NCBI GenBank assembly: GCA_963925735.1
Contig: CAWUUH010000030.1
Coordinates: forward strand, 1-64,000
Direction: 5' to 3'
Length of the DNA: 64,000 nucleotides
Source of the DNA: UBA4582 sp013204195
GTDB taxonomy: Bacteria > Pseudomonadota > Gammaproteobacteria > Pseudomonadales > Azotimanducaceae
In this document: positions 1 through 9,082 of the stretch, one piece after another
How the letters are laid out: each line of letters opens with the position of its first letter
Numbering within the stretch: the stretch's first letter is position 1
Made by a program: the position numbers and the translations under genes
The notes under the pieces: generated by a model
Told to the model about the DNA's origin: nothing
Seen by the model: the letters and a program-made list of their open reading frames with translations, nothing else
Database searches by the model: none

Positions 1-775
1 CGATTGAATGTGAGCGTTCCTGCGTTGGATATAGCGCCTGTGATTGATCCGTTAGTGCCGCCAGCGCCCAACTGCAATTCACCGGCACTGATGGTTGTGC
101 CACCGGAATAGGTATTCGTCCCGGTCAGCGTCGTGGTACCGGCGCCTGCTTGCACCAGGTCTCCGGCACCGCTGATCACATCGCTAAAAATCACGTCATC
201 TGACCGATTGAATGTGAGCGTTCCCGCGTTGGATATAGCGCCTGTGATTGAACCGTTAGTGCCGCCAGCGCCTAACTGCAATTCACCGGCAGTGATAGTT
301 GTGCCACCGGAATAGTTGTTCGTCCCGGTCAGCGTCGTGGTACCGACACCTTCTTGCACCAGATCACCGGCGCCACTGATCAAACCCTCCAGCGTGATGG
401 CATTCGAGCGGTTGATGATGAGCGTTCCAGCATTGGCGATATCACCAATGATCGAGCCGTTCGTGCTGCCCACGCCCAACTGTAATTCACCAGCGCTGAT
501 GGTTGTGCCGCCCGTGAATATATTATCACCCGTCAAATTCAACGTACCGAGACCCGCCTGAACCAGGTCACCCGCACCACTGATCACGTCAGCAAAATTC
601 ACCGTATCGATGCGATTAAAAGTCAGAGTCCCGGCGTTGGCGATATCGCCAGTGATCGATCCATCAATGCCGCCATCGCCCAACTGCAATTCACCGGCAC
701 TGATGGTTGTGCCACCTAGATAGGTATTAGTACCGGTTAGGGTCAAGATGCCGGCGCCCTGTTTGGTGATACTGA
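1..775 (-). repeat. 204-bp coding tandem repeats (autotransporter-associated beta-strand type)
   Basis: Units start at 1, 205, 409 and 613 on the plus strand, exactly 204 bp (68 codons) apart, all in the exoprotein frame. Each encodes a variant of SGAGDLVQAGAGTTTLTG, then NTYSGGTTISAGELQLG, then GSITGAISNAGTLTFNR. The first two units are nearly identical over about 145 bp, and the inner units are more diverged. This suggests recent duplication toward the C-terminal side. The array continues beyond base 1. Confidence 0.9.
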
Positions 776-2498
776 CGTCATCGCCACCGGGCGCACCAAT
801 GGTACCGGCCACAACACCGCCGACCGCGTTGTCTAACACCAGATTGAGTGTCGCATTAGCAGAAGAAATCGCTGTAGCTGCATCCTGATTAATTTCATTA
901 TCAGCGATTAACGTCAACGACCGATCGTTACTGCCCGTGTAAGCAATGTCGGCTTGTATGTTTATATTACCGGCGGCGGTACCTGCGACGTTTTCATTGG
1001 TCGTGGTAATTGTCACATTACTGCTTGCCAGCGCCGTGAGTATGTCGTCGACCTGAATCACCGAATCATTAGACCCACTCGTGGGCGTGAAAGTGCCAGC
1101 CGAATCCGCTGTGGTATTCAAGGTTGTTGATTGACTAATCACGATATTGGCCGGGTCGAGCAACCAAAGACCTGCATCACCGTTTTGCGCCTGCGTATCG
1201 ACCCTAACGCCTGCGACGTCGAGATAGTGACCAGAGGTTTCAATCCTTCCACCTTGACCAGACATCACGCCCCCGGTTGCGAGCATTGCCCCCGAGACTC
1301 TGGTCTGCGACTGCTGATCGCCAACATCTGACCACAACACAATATCGCCGCCGTCACCGCTCACGGCGGCAGAAGCATCAAGCAACACCTCAGAGCCCAC
1401 CAATACCGTTACCGCCGCCGGGCGGTCATTGATTGATGCACCCTGCCAACCACCACCGATCGCTATATCACCCCCGCCTAAGTCGCCAACCGCGGACAGC
1501 CTTGTGTCGTCCAGCAAGCTGATATCGGTGGCACTCAGGTGAATTTCGCCGCCTTTCAACGCACCGTTAACATTCAACTCGGCGCCCGATAAACTTAATT
1601 TGTCGGCAATGATTTCGATTGACCCACCATCATCCGCGTTGCTACTTGCATCTAGCACGCCGGTATTTAACAGAACGCCAGCCTCTAACCGAATCAGACC
1701 GCCGACCTGCCGTGCGCTGCGCGCCTGTATAACTCCACTGTTGGTCACTACTGATGCCTGCAACTCAGCTGCATCGCGGGCACTGATAAACACTGTACCG
1801 TCTTCCGCACTAATCAAATGACGATTATCAACAAGCGCGTCTATGGCCGATTGCTCAACCACCACCGTCATGCCCGTCAGTGAATTAGTTAATGTAATCG
1901 CTTCACCTGCTGCCAAAACAATAGTGCCGAGCTTGGCGCGTATTACGCCTTCATTGATCAACTCTGGCGCCAACAGCGCGATTAAGCCGCCATCAGCTGC
2001 GGTCAGACTCCCCTGATTGATAACAGCGCCCTGGCCATCTGTGAATACCTGGTTACCATTAAGATAGTTTTCGTCGGTAATTTTCATAGCGCCAGCGACC
2101 ATGCTGCCCACATCTACCTGCGCGTCACGACCAAAGATAACACCGCTGGCATTGAGTATAAAAACTTGACCGTTAGCAGTAATTTTTCCAAGTATTTGCG
2201 AAGGTGCTTGCGAAGAGACGCGATTGAGAATGCTGGCCGTGGCGCTGGGCTGCAGAAACTGAACCGCTGCGTCACTACCCACATCAAAACTCTGCCAATT
2301 GACCACGGCTCGATCGCTCGACTGCAACAGGCTCATCTGACTGCCAGACTGAGAAATGCCAACCTGCCCCGCGGCCACCTGACCTCCCGTAGGCAAAGTC
2401 GTGTCAGAGACTGGGTCTGCAGCCAAGCTGTTTGTATAGGCCGCCACGCCCAAACACAGTAGCGTCACAGCGCTAATATTTGCGACGTGTCGATTCAT
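1..2498 (-). CDS. TpsA-type filamentous haemagglutinin-like exoprotein (partial, 3' end outside window)
   Basis: Large secreted exoprotein of a two-partner (type Vb) secretion system. The ATG at 2498 overlaps the TGA of the transporter gene (ATGA), so the two are probably translationally coupled. The frame appears open from there to base 1, about 832 codons, and is absent from simple ORF lists because it has no stop here. Residues 1-27 form a signal peptide ending in SLAAD. The TPS secretion domain follows, with NGQVFILNASGVIFG at about 109-123. A typical FHA-family segment with GGRIETSG and LLDPANIVIS lies near residues 420-450. From about residue 575 the protein is built of 68-residue beta-strand repeats. 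The family usually acts in adhesion, contact inhibition or haemolysis; which one cannot be told without the C-terminus. Confidence 0.9.
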   Translation of the reverse strand, partial: MNRHVANISAVTLLCLGVAAYTNSLAADPVSDTTLPTGGQVAAGQVGISQSGSQMSLLQSSDRAVVNWQSFDVGSDAAVQFLQPSATASILNRVSSQAPSQILGKITANGQVFILNASGVIFGRDAQVDVGSMVAGAMKITDENYLNGNQVFTDGQGAVINQGSLTAADGGLIALLAPELINEGVIRAKLGTIVLAAGEAITLTNSLTGMTVVVEQSAIDALVDNRHLISAEDGTVFISARDAAELQASVVTNSGVIQARSARQVGGLIRLEAGVLLNTGVLDASSNADDGGSIEIIADKLSLSGAELNVNGALKGGEIHLSATDISLLDDTRLSAVGDLGGGDIAIGGGWQGASINDRPAAVTVLVGSEVLLDASAAVSGDGGDIVLWSDVGDQQSQTRVSGAMLATGGVMSGQGGRIETSGHYLDVAGVRVDTQAQNGDAGLWLLDPANIVISQSTTLNTTADSAGTFTPTSGSNDSVIQVDDILTALASSNVTITTTNENVAGTAAGNINIQADIAYTGSNDRSLTLIADNEINQDAATAISSANATLNLVLDNAVGGVVAGTIGAPGGDDVSITKQGAGILTLTGTNTYLGGTTISAGELQLGDGGIDGSITGDIANAGTLTFNRIDTVNFADVISGAGDLVQAGLGTLNLTGDNIFTGGTTISAGELQLGVGSTNGSIIGDIANAGTLIINRSNAITLEGLISGAGDLVQEGVGTTTLTGTNNYSGGTTITAGELQLGAGGTNGSITGAISNAGTLTFNRSDDVIFSDVISGAGDLVQAGAGTTTLTGTNTYSGGTTISAGELQLGAGGTNGSITGAISNAGTLTFN

Positions 2499-4213
2499 AT
2501 ACTCACTATCCAACTCGCCCAAATGCGGTTTTCTATCAATGTGCCATTATTGTCATTGCCGCTAGTTTCACTAGCGCCTGGATTGCCGCCAATCCGCCGA
2601 CCTACTGTCAGCTTCAGTTCCGAATGTTGGCCGAACCTGTGACTCGCGCTTAATCCCCAACCTACCAGGCTATATTTATTTGGCACCGTCAAGTTTGAAA
2701 CCGTAAGTGTCTTATTTAAGCGAATTTCTCCAGCATCTAAGAAAATACTCAGTTTGGTTTGCGGCGCCACTCTGGCTTCAAATTCAATATTAAGCATCAG
2801 CCCATCGTCACCTGCACCCTCTGAAGTCGGGTAAGCACGCATACCCTGCGGTCCACCGAGCGAGAATTTTTGCGAGGAGTCAAGATTTTTATTTGCATAC
2901 TGACCCGCCAGGGAAACAATCATTGTGCTAGCCTGACTTAAGGGTTTGATGTGGGATACCGACAAATTCATTTTTTCAAAATTACCTGCGCTTTGTAAGC
3001 TTGCGGCATCTGCCAGCTGATTTTCTTGATTCGCACTTAAATCGAGCGTACCTGCGCTTAGCGCTAATGCCCACTGTGTGAGCCCAGCATTCAAGCCGAC
3101 TCCTAGCCAGTAACCATTCAATAGCAGTGTCGATACTTGCAGCGATTTTTCAGAAATGACGATGGCGTTCGCCTCATTGAGATAACGAGAAGAGCTGTAC
3201 GCCAGAGCAAGGTTGACCATCGCTACTTTTGAACTCATTATCGGCTTAGATAGCTGAACCGTTAGGGTATCGGCTTCGCCTCGGCTTGCCAAAATGGCGA
3301 AACTACCTATCAATCTATAATCTAATTGCGAAGCACCAAGGAAGAGCCGCATGCCGGCGTAGCCGACAGGGACACTATAGCCCAATCGACCGTAACGGAC
3401 AGCTTCGCTGGTCATTAAATTTACACTGACTTGGTCACCAATGTGGCGCGGATTATTGGCGCTAACATTCAGGCTTAGACGCTCGGTACCCGTCGACGAG
3501 TGGCCCCAATTATCAACCGAAACCGAACCATTTAATCGAGATTCAGCTACACTAGAAAGTAAAACGTCGACATCACCAGATTCCTCACCCGAAGCTAACG
3601 AGGCTTGTAGTTCTACCCCGGGCAAGTCATTGAGCAGATTCAACCCCTGGCTCAGGCGATCAAGGTTGAGCGATTTACTGGCCTCTATATACGCCAAGAG
3701 CGTATTAAAGACCCGCTTGGAGGAGATAGGGAATTGGTCATTCGCTTCAATTTCGAGGCGCCCCAGGCGCGCCTCGATGACCTCGACAAAAACACGGCCG
3801 TCGATAATATCTTGCACCGGGAGTTGCGCTCTGGCTAACCAACCCTTGTTGGCGTATAACAAATCAATTGATTCCAGCGCTACCTGAAGCTCTGAAAAAT
3901 ACAATTCCCTACCAAGCCAGGGTGCCAGCGCCTCGGTGACCGCCGCGCTTGATATCAGATTAACGCCTGTCACAATAAACTCGCTAACATAAATTAGCGC
4001 ACCAGGATCACCTGGCAGCACTTTCGCCTCGAGGGCTAAGGTTGACTGTAACTTGGGGGATAAGACAACAGGGGGGAGATTAACCTCACGCTGGACAGAG
4101 CCCGCATCGGGAACAATTTTCGCTGCCGCCGAAAGTGACACCAAGCACGCAACAATAACAATGCTCGTTTTGCATACAATTTTGGAAATAACACCAGACA
4201 TCTGAATCAACAT
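2495..4213 (-). CDS. TpsB outer-membrane transporter (ShlB/FhaC/HecB family)
   Basis: Outer-membrane pore that secretes the neighbouring TpsA exoprotein. From the ATG at 4213 it has 572 residues, normal for the family. An upstream TTG at 4216 is possible, but AAGAG lies 5 nt before the ATG. Residues 1-30 form a signal peptide ending in LSAAA. A POTRA domain lies at about 65-145 (VSEFIVTGVNL to VFVEVIEARLG). A 16-strand-type barrel follows, with the conserved loop-6 tip as GGPQGMRAYP near residue 457. The C-terminus ends in a beta-strand signature (WASWIVSI). The stop overlaps the tpsA start. The function is well supported by both the domains and the gene pair. Confidence 0.92.
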   Translation of the reverse strand: MLIQMSGVISKIVCKTSIVIVACLVSLSAAAKIVPDAGSVQREVNLPPVVLSPKLQSTLALEAKVLPGDPGALIYVSEFIVTGVNLISSAAVTEALAPWLGRELYFSELQVALESIDLLYANKGWLARAQLPVQDIIDGRVFVEVIEARLGRLEIEANDQFPISSKRVFNTLLAYIEASKSLNLDRLSQGLNLLNDLPGVELQASLASGEESGDVDVLLSSVAESRLNGSVSVDNWGHSSTGTERLSLNVSANNPRHIGDQVSVNLMTSEAVRYGRLGYSVPVGYAGMRLFLGASQLDYRLIGSFAILASRGEADTLTVQLSKPIMSSKVAMVNLALAYSSSRYLNEANAIVISEKSLQVSTLLLNGYWLGVGLNAGLTQWALALSAGTLDLSANQENQLADAASLQSAGNFEKMNLSVSHIKPLSQASTMIVSLAGQYANKNLDSSQKFSLGGPQGMRAYPTSEGAGDDGLMLNIEFEARVAPQTKLSIFLDAGEIRLNKTLTVSNLTVPNKYSLVGWGLSASHRFGQHSELKLTVGRRIGGNPGASETSGNDNNGTLIENRIWASWIVSI

Positions 4214-4584
4214 CAAACTCTTAAACGTAAAGGATTCGCGATCTAATCACCTAGACTGACTTCAGCAAAAAAATAATAACATTTGAGGGTGGTGTTGTCG
4301 TTGCACCAACATAATCAAACAGACAATAACCTTTGCCAAGAAACTGCCTGCGACGATTAGCGGGCAAGTATCTTTTGGCAGGAGAATACCGCGATGTTAC
4401 GCATATTACCTCACCATGTTCAAAACATACACACAATCGCTCGCGGTTTCTGGCGGCAACATCCACCAAAGTAGCATTCAGCAACCACCTCGCGTCTTCA
4501 ACATAACTCGCCACACTCCACCTACCACATAGCACATTCAGTTGCGCTAAACTCATCACTAGTAGCACCAGGTGCACCACCGAC
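4214..4584. other. Intergenic region between tpsB and the GIY-YIG gene
   Basis: A 371-bp stretch between divergently transcribed genes. It should hold the promoter of the tpsBA pair on the minus strand and that of the GIY-YIG gene on the plus strand, but I cannot fix clear -35/-10 pairs. A minus-strand open frame crosses it (to 4673) but overlaps the GIY-YIG gene antisense and resembles nothing I know. Confidence 0.5.
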
Positions 4585-4929
4585 ATGAAGACCAGAAAAG
4601 AACTCATCCTAGAGTACAAACTCGCCCCGAAAACGATGGGTGTGTACCGGATACGCAACGCTGTGAACAACAAAAGCTACATCGCTGTCAGCAAGGATAT
4701 TCGAGCGAGGTTCAATCGACACCGCATGAGCCTTAAAACCCGAAGTGAGCGAATCAAAGGCTTACAGGCTGACTGGATTGAACATGGTGAGGCTGTATTT
4801 GAATTTGAGATTGTCGATCTTCTTGAGCCTCTGGATCAACCGGGCTACGATCCTACTGAGGACCTGAAGACGCTGCTGTCGTTATGGCTGGCAAAGTTGC
4901 AGCCCTTTGAACCCAACGGCTACAACTGA
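4585..4929 (+). CDS. Small GIY-YIG-fold protein with altered signature
   Basis: A protein of 114 residues resembling the short stand-alone GIY-YIG nuclease-like proteins that begin MKTRKEL..EYK. The first signature element is GVY at about residues 19-21 and the second is SYIA (instead of YIG) near 31-34. The helix with the conserved arginine follows as DIRARFNRHR. The second half has the usual FEFEIVDLL strand. The GIY-YIG fold cuts DNA in many proteins, but in this short subfamily activity is generally unproven, and the Gly to Ala change makes it less certain here. No good Shine-Dalgarno is visible. It stands alone, divergent from tpsBA. Confidence 0.75.
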   Translation: MKTRKELILEYKLAPKTMGVYRIRNAVNNKSYIAVSKDIRARFNRHRMSLKTRSERIKGLQADWIEHGEAVFEFEIVDLLEPLDQPGYDPTEDLKTLLSLWLAKLQPFEPNGYN

Positions 4930-5008
4930 ACCCGGTGCCGACTTGCCTGGAGCACTGTGGTTAGCCGCGGTGTGTTACGCAATCAAGACGTCAACTCACC
5001 AAGATCCA

Positions 5009-5527
5009 TCAGTTCTGCACTTTCCAACTACCGTCAGCCTGCCGGCAGGCGGTGCCGTAAACCGAATCCTCTTGACCAGCCACCCTGGCATCGATCGTAT
5101 ATTCGCGACAAGGACCCGAATTGGATGTCCAGGTACGCGTCGGCACGACCGCATAGGCGTTACCTGAGTCGGGGTTCTGCCAGCGTGTCGGCACGCCCGT
5201 TCTGACATTCTCCAGGCTCATCACCACTTTCTGCCGATCAACTTCATCCATGGATTGACCGATAGAACCCCCCACCGCGGTACCGATCAGCGTACCGGCA
5301 ATGATCGCTGCCGTACGGCCTCGTCCATCGCCAACTTGAGAGCCCAGCACCCCCCCCAGTAGCCCGCCAATCACCGTGCCCGTCTGCGCATGTTGGCCCT
5401 GCCCGGCGCAACTCACCAGCAGGCTCAACAGCATCCAAATAGGTACCCGCCTGATGTTGCTCATCCTATGCAAGATCGCAGCGCCAATAAGATTTCCAGC
5501 CCAAGTTTTAACCCCTGTTCTAGCCAT
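5009..5527 (-). CDS. 17-kDa surface antigen-like lipoprotein with glycine zipper
   Basis: Outer-membrane lipoprotein of the Rickettsia 17-kDa antigen/glycine-zipper 2TM family, 172 residues from the chosen start. The start is set by a perfect AAAGGAGG 7 nt before the ATG at 5527. This leaves a 21-residue extension before a normal lipoprotein signal peptide (RRVPIWMLLSLLVSC, lipobox Cys40). An ATG at 5464 would give the usual short signal but has no spaced ribosome site. Residues about 47-89 are a Gly-rich zipper (GTVIGGLLGGVLGSQVG and GTLIGTAVGGSIG). The C-terminal half carries the family pattern CREYTIDARVAG and GTACRQADGSWKV. Role: probably envelope stability; no partner is evident nearby. 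Confidence 0.85.
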   Translation of the reverse strand: MARTGVKTWAGNLIGAAILHRMSNIRRVPIWMLLSLLVSCAGQGQHAQTGTVIGGLLGGVLGSQVGDGRGRTAAIIAGTLIGTAVGGSIGQSMDEVDRQKVVMSLENVRTGVPTRWQNPDSGNAYAVVPTRTWTSNSGPCREYTIDARVAGQEDSVYGTACRQADGSWKVQN

Positions 5528-5696
5528 GATGTCGCCTCCTTTCACAACCGCCCCCGCCATCTCGACGATGATAGCCAGCTATGCGACCCAAACCATTGAC
5601 GGCGCAACTGGCGCCAGAGAAAGCCTTAATCTAGTCGCGAATTAACACCGCCATCTTGATTTATATCAGGCTACTCTCAGCACGCCTGACGCCAGG

Positions 5697-7349
5697 TCAG
5701 TTGGGCCAATAAATATACTCATCACCTGCTTCGTAAGTTTTTGAGCCATCCTTGTCGATCAGCTGTGGCGCATCGAGCACACTGGGCCACAGGGGTTCAA
5801 TCTGCTCGGCATTATGCGCCGCCAACAGACCTTCGAGCAGCGCTACCTGTTCAGGATTAGCCGCTGCCAGATTATTTTGCTCGGTGGGATCCTCCGCCAG
5901 GTTAAACAACCAGCGTTTATCAGGCCGGTCAGCGCGCACCATTTTCCAGCCCTGGTGAAGCACCGCCTGATGGTGACCTTGGCGCCAAAATAAGGTCTCA
6001 TGCGGGTTACCCTGCACTTCATTGCGAATATAGGGCAACAAATTCACACCATCGAGTTGCCGATCTGTGGGAATCGCCGCGCCAGCCGCCGCGGCAAAGG
6101 TATGAAACAGGTCAACGTGATGAATCGGCGCCTGCATCTCGCTGCCTGCGGCTATCTTTGCGGGCCACTTGGCCATATACGGCACATGAGTCCCACCTTC
6201 AAAATGCGTCAACTTCCAGCCACGATAGGGTTTATTCACGTCAGCCAAACCGATATAGCCAGCACCACCATTATCACTGGTAAACACAATCAACGTATTA
6301 TCAGCAATGCCATTGCGTTCGAGGGCTTCGGTGATTTGCGCAACACTACGGTCTAGCGCACGGATCATGCTGGCATAGACTCTTAACCTGGGGTCTTGAA
6401 TATGCGCTAACGCATCATAGTCTTCGCGTTTTGCTTGCAGAGGATTGTGAACCCCCCATTGAGCAAGATACAAAAAGAACGGCTGATTACGATTAGCATC
6501 GATCACCTTAACCGCCTCATCGGTATAGTAATCCGTCAGGTAACCATTGGGTTCAAACTTCGGCCCGCCGTTAAACTGCGCGCTATACTCACCGAAAGCC
6601 CAGACCATTTTATCGATCTGATCATCCACCTTGGCATTAACAACCCGCGGATCATCTTCCGGCAGATACAGCACGCCACTCATATAAAGGCTGTCATCAA
6701 AGCCTTGGTCTTCCGGTCGCATGCCATTGGTCGCACCTAAATGCCATTTGCCGATATGCGCGGTGTAGTAACCAGCACCTTTCAACGTCTCAGCGATGGT
6801 AATTTCTTCAGTGGGGACGCCCTGTTCCTGCATACTCGGCAGCTCAGCCGCCGCGACCATATCAATATCAAGCGGCAACACCGACGGATTGAGATCATCC
6901 ATCCATTGAAAGATACGCGGGCCCACCTTGGGAATCGGCGTGAACTCGAAACCGAACCGTGTGGAATAGCGGCCTGTGAGCAACGACGCGCGGGACGGCG
7001 CGCAAACGGCGTTAGCGGCATAGCCATTGTCGAAGGTCACACCTTGCCTGGCCAGGCCATCGATGTTCGGCGTTTGCAGGCTCCCATCGGCTGCGCCACC
7101 GTTATACAGCGAGATGTCATTAAACCCCATGTCATCCACCAGAATCAGGATGATATTGGGTTGCCGTTCATTAGCCGGTAGTGCTGCGATGGCCGGCCCC
7201 TGAGTCCATTGTGTCGGGACATTGGCCAAAACAGGATTCATCAGGAGCGTCAACTTGGGTGCACCCCAAACCAGGATATCGACGCGGTTCTGCCAACCGA
7301 GATAGCCGGTGACCAGCAATATGACAACAACGATAGCGAATTTCTTCAT
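5697..7349 (-). CDS. Membrane-anchored sulfatase (arylsulfatase A-like)
   Basis: Sulfate-ester hydrolase of the alkaline-phosphatase superfamily, 550 residues. The ATG at 7349 is preceded by GGAAG at 6-nt spacing; an upstream in-frame start is less likely. Residues 4-20 form one hydrophobic anchor or uncleaved signal, so the enzyme probably faces the periplasm. The metal site begins with VDDMGFND (about 71-78). The formylglycine signature is C116-A-P-S-R120 followed by ASLLTGRY. GKWHLG and TSDNGG give further active-site residues. The Cys-type site needs a formylglycine-generating enzyme, which is not in the window. The substrate is unknown. A second, different sulfatase lies at 17425. Confidence 0.93.
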   Translation of the reverse strand: MKKFAIVVVILLVTGYLGWQNRVDILVWGAPKLTLLMNPVLANVPTQWTQGPAIAALPANERQPNIILILVDDMGFNDISLYNGGAADGSLQTPNIDGLARQGVTFDNGYAANAVCAPSRASLLTGRYSTRFGFEFTPIPKVGPRIFQWMDDLNPSVLPLDIDMVAAAELPSMQEQGVPTEEITIAETLKGAGYYTAHIGKWHLGATNGMRPEDQGFDDSLYMSGVLYLPEDDPRVVNAKVDDQIDKMVWAFGEYSAQFNGGPKFEPNGYLTDYYTDEAVKVIDANRNQPFFLYLAQWGVHNPLQAKREDYDALAHIQDPRLRVYASMIRALDRSVAQITEALERNGIADNTLIVFTSDNGGAGYIGLADVNKPYRGWKLTHFEGGTHVPYMAKWPAKIAAGSEMQAPIHHVDLFHTFAAAAGAAIPTDRQLDGVNLLPYIRNEVQGNPHETLFWRQGHHQAVLHQGWKMVRADRPDKRWLFNLAEDPTEQNNLAAANPEQVALLEGLLAAHNAEQIEPLWPSVLDAPQLIDKDGSKTYEAGDEYIYWPN

Positions 7350-7624
7350 GGTGACTTCCGGGCAATGAAAGATGGCGGCCAACCCGCACATTAATGCCTA
7401 ACATTAATACAGTTAACCGTGAAACTCAATGGACCCAAGCCACGCAGAAAGCCTTGCTCCAGACTCCCCAATCCAATGTAAACCCGTCTGACGATCCGCA
7501 ACGGCGAAGTGAATGCCTCATTCAGACGAATATCAAAAATTTACTTTCAGGAGTTGATTACTTGCATCGAAATTCGCCATACAATACTCAAGGTTTTGGG
7601 TTCACCTGTTAAACGGAGCACGAT

Positions 7625-7735
7625 ATGTCGAAAGGTCAAGACGCAAAAAAAATGGTTAAGAAAAAATCAGATAAAACTTTGAAGGAAAAACGCGAAGCCA
7701 AGAAAGAGAAAAAATCCAGCCGCAAAGACAGCTAG
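7625..7735 (+). CDS. Very small lysine-rich protein (36 aa)
   Basis: Begins MSKGQDAKKMVKKKSDKT and is nearly half Lys/Arg, with GGAG 7 nt before the ATG and a strong terminator 20 nt after the stop. Similar tiny Lys-rich proteins starting MSKGQDAKK are, from memory, common unannotated genes in Gammaproteobacteria. The basic composition suggests nucleic-acid or ribosome contact, but that is inference only. It is too short for most gene finders. Confidence 0.7.
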   Translation: MSKGQDAKKMVKKKSDKTLKEKREAKKEKKSSRKDS

Positions 7736-7754
7736 CCTTTTTCGTCAGTGATTT

Positions 7755-7790
7755 CCAGTTGCGCGCCGACGGCGCCAACTGGATTTTTTT
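7755..7790 (+). terminator. Rho-independent terminator
   Basis: Stem CCAGTTG (7755-7761) pairs with CAACTGG (7776-7782). An inner GCGCC/GGCGC stem has one bulged C and a GAC loop. A run of T (7784-7790) follows. It ends the small Lys-rich gene and insulates the DUF3185 gene. Confidence 0.9.
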
Positions 7791-7815
7791 CGCCCGCACT
7801 TCAAAAGGAACACAC

Positions 7816-8031
7816 ATGGCCAGCCGTTCTCCAACCTCTCTGCAACTCATTGGTATCGCTCTGGCGTTTATCGGACTCGGTCTGGAATACTGGGCCTATC
7901 AATTATCAGGCTCATTGAGTTCACAGATTTCAAGTATGGTGACAGGCGCTGACACCGATGAGGTCATCATGTGCTATATCGCCGGTGCCGTGAGTTTCAT
8001 TCTGGGCATCTACTTCATCACCAGAAAATAG
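7816..8031 (+). CDS. DUF3185 family small inner-membrane protein
   Basis: A protein of 71 residues starting at the ATG at 7816, which has AAAGGAA 5 nt upstream. The longer open frame from 7759 would run through the terminator and is rejected. There are two membrane segments: SLQLIGIALAFIGLGLEYWAY and the C-terminal MCYIAGAVSFILGIYFI, joined by a short loop with SQISSMVTGADTDEV, a pattern typical of DUF3185. Function unknown. Convergent with the SDR gene. Confidence 0.8.
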   Translation: MASRSPTSLQLIGIALAFIGLGLEYWAYQLSGSLSSQISSMVTGADTDEVIMCYIAGAVSFILGIYFITRK

Positions 8032-8041
8032 CAGCACGTCA

Positions 8042-8809
8042 CTAACGTGCGCTCATACCGCCATCGGCCATATAAACACTGCCAGTGAGGAAACTACTTT
8101 CATCACTGGCGAGCAGCACCAATAACCCCGACATATCCTCGAAATTCGCATAACGCCCCATCGGTATCGAGTTGGCGACATAGGCGGCCCGCATTTCATC
8201 TGCGTGCCCCGGGCTAAGCCCTTCTTCGATAGATCGAATCATGCGACCCACCATTGGCGCCGGATTGATGGTATTAACCCGCACGCGATCCGGCGCGCCT
8301 TCCATGGCGGCGCTGCGCATCAAACCAATTACCGCGTGCTTGCTGATGGAATAGGGAGCAACCCCACTCCCACCAGTGACGCCAGCGATAGACGACAAAA
8401 TAATGATACTGCCGCCACCCCGGCGAGCGATGGCGGGCATCGCATATTTGACACCCAAGAACGGACCACGAACATTGACTCGCATGACCTGATCAAAATC
8501 TTCAGCCAACTGCTTCGAAATCGGACCCATTTTCCCCTCAATCCCGGCATTGGCAACAAACACATCAACCCCACCAAAGGCCGCTTCCGCCTCTTCAATG
8601 ATGCGCGCGTTGTCCGCCTCTTCACCGACATCAGCCACACACAAGGCGATGCGTTCGCCGCCGAGTCTCGCCGACGCTGCCTCCAACGCCAGCCTATCTA
8701 AGTCAGCTAACAGCACGCTGGCACCCTCCGCCAGGAACCGACTCGCCATGGTCGAGCCTAGCTCACCAGCGCCGCCTGTGATGACGATGACTTTATCTTT
8801 CAGTCGCAT
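8042..8809 (-). CDS. Short-chain dehydrogenase/reductase (SDR)
   Basis: NAD(P)-dependent oxidoreductase of 255 residues, the classical SDR length. Start at ATG 8809 (MRLKDKVIVITGG) with GGAGA 7 nt upstream. The cofactor site is TGGAGELG (11-18), with VANAG in the middle. The catalytic Ser lies in ILSSIAG and the catalytic pair in PYSISK. The C-terminal DESSFLTGSVYMADGG is typical of FabG-like enzymes. The substrate cannot be told. No close operon partner. Confidence 0.93.
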   Translation of the reverse strand: MRLKDKVIVITGGAGELGSTMASRFLAEGASVLLADLDRLALEAASARLGGERIALCVADVGEEADNARIIEEAEAAFGGVDVFVANAGIEGKMGPISKQLAEDFDQVMRVNVRGPFLGVKYAMPAIARRGGGSIIILSSIAGVTGGSGVAPYSISKHAVIGLMRSAAMEGAPDRVRVNTINPAPMVGRMIRSIEEGLSPGHADEMRAAYVANSIPMGRYANFEDMSGLLVLLASDESSFLTGSVYMADGGMSAR

Positions 8810-9082
8810 ACTCAATTCTCCAATGTCCGTCTCAGGTTTGAATAAAACACACTTGTTGCTGATCGCCAATAACTCATTTGGGGTAATTGCTGGTGCGATC
8901 ACCCAAAATCAAACCCTGCGCGAGCTGTCAGCGCCGCCGGTCGATCAAGCCCAATTGCAGGTCAGAATATTCTGATCGCTTCCTGAGCGAACTATCATGG
9001 TAGAATACCGGCTTAGCTCATCGCCGAGGAAGCCTGTCGGCATCAGATCTAAGTCCGTTTTTCCATCATTGAGAGGCCCCTA

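Noticed and set aside
1..775. A CRISPR array or phage repeat from the regular 204-bp period
   Set aside because: Repeats are long, in frame and coding, with no spacers.
3441..3887. 148-residue plus-strand frame inside tpsB
   Set aside because: Antisense shadow of the transporter gene.
4251..4673. 140-residue minus-strand open frame
   Set aside because: Overlaps the GIY-YIG gene antisense and has no recognisable features or ribosome site.
7394..7612. 72-residue plus-strand frame before the Lys-rich gene
   Set aside because: Poor start, no ribosome site, composition unlike a protein; begins right at the sulfatase upstream region.
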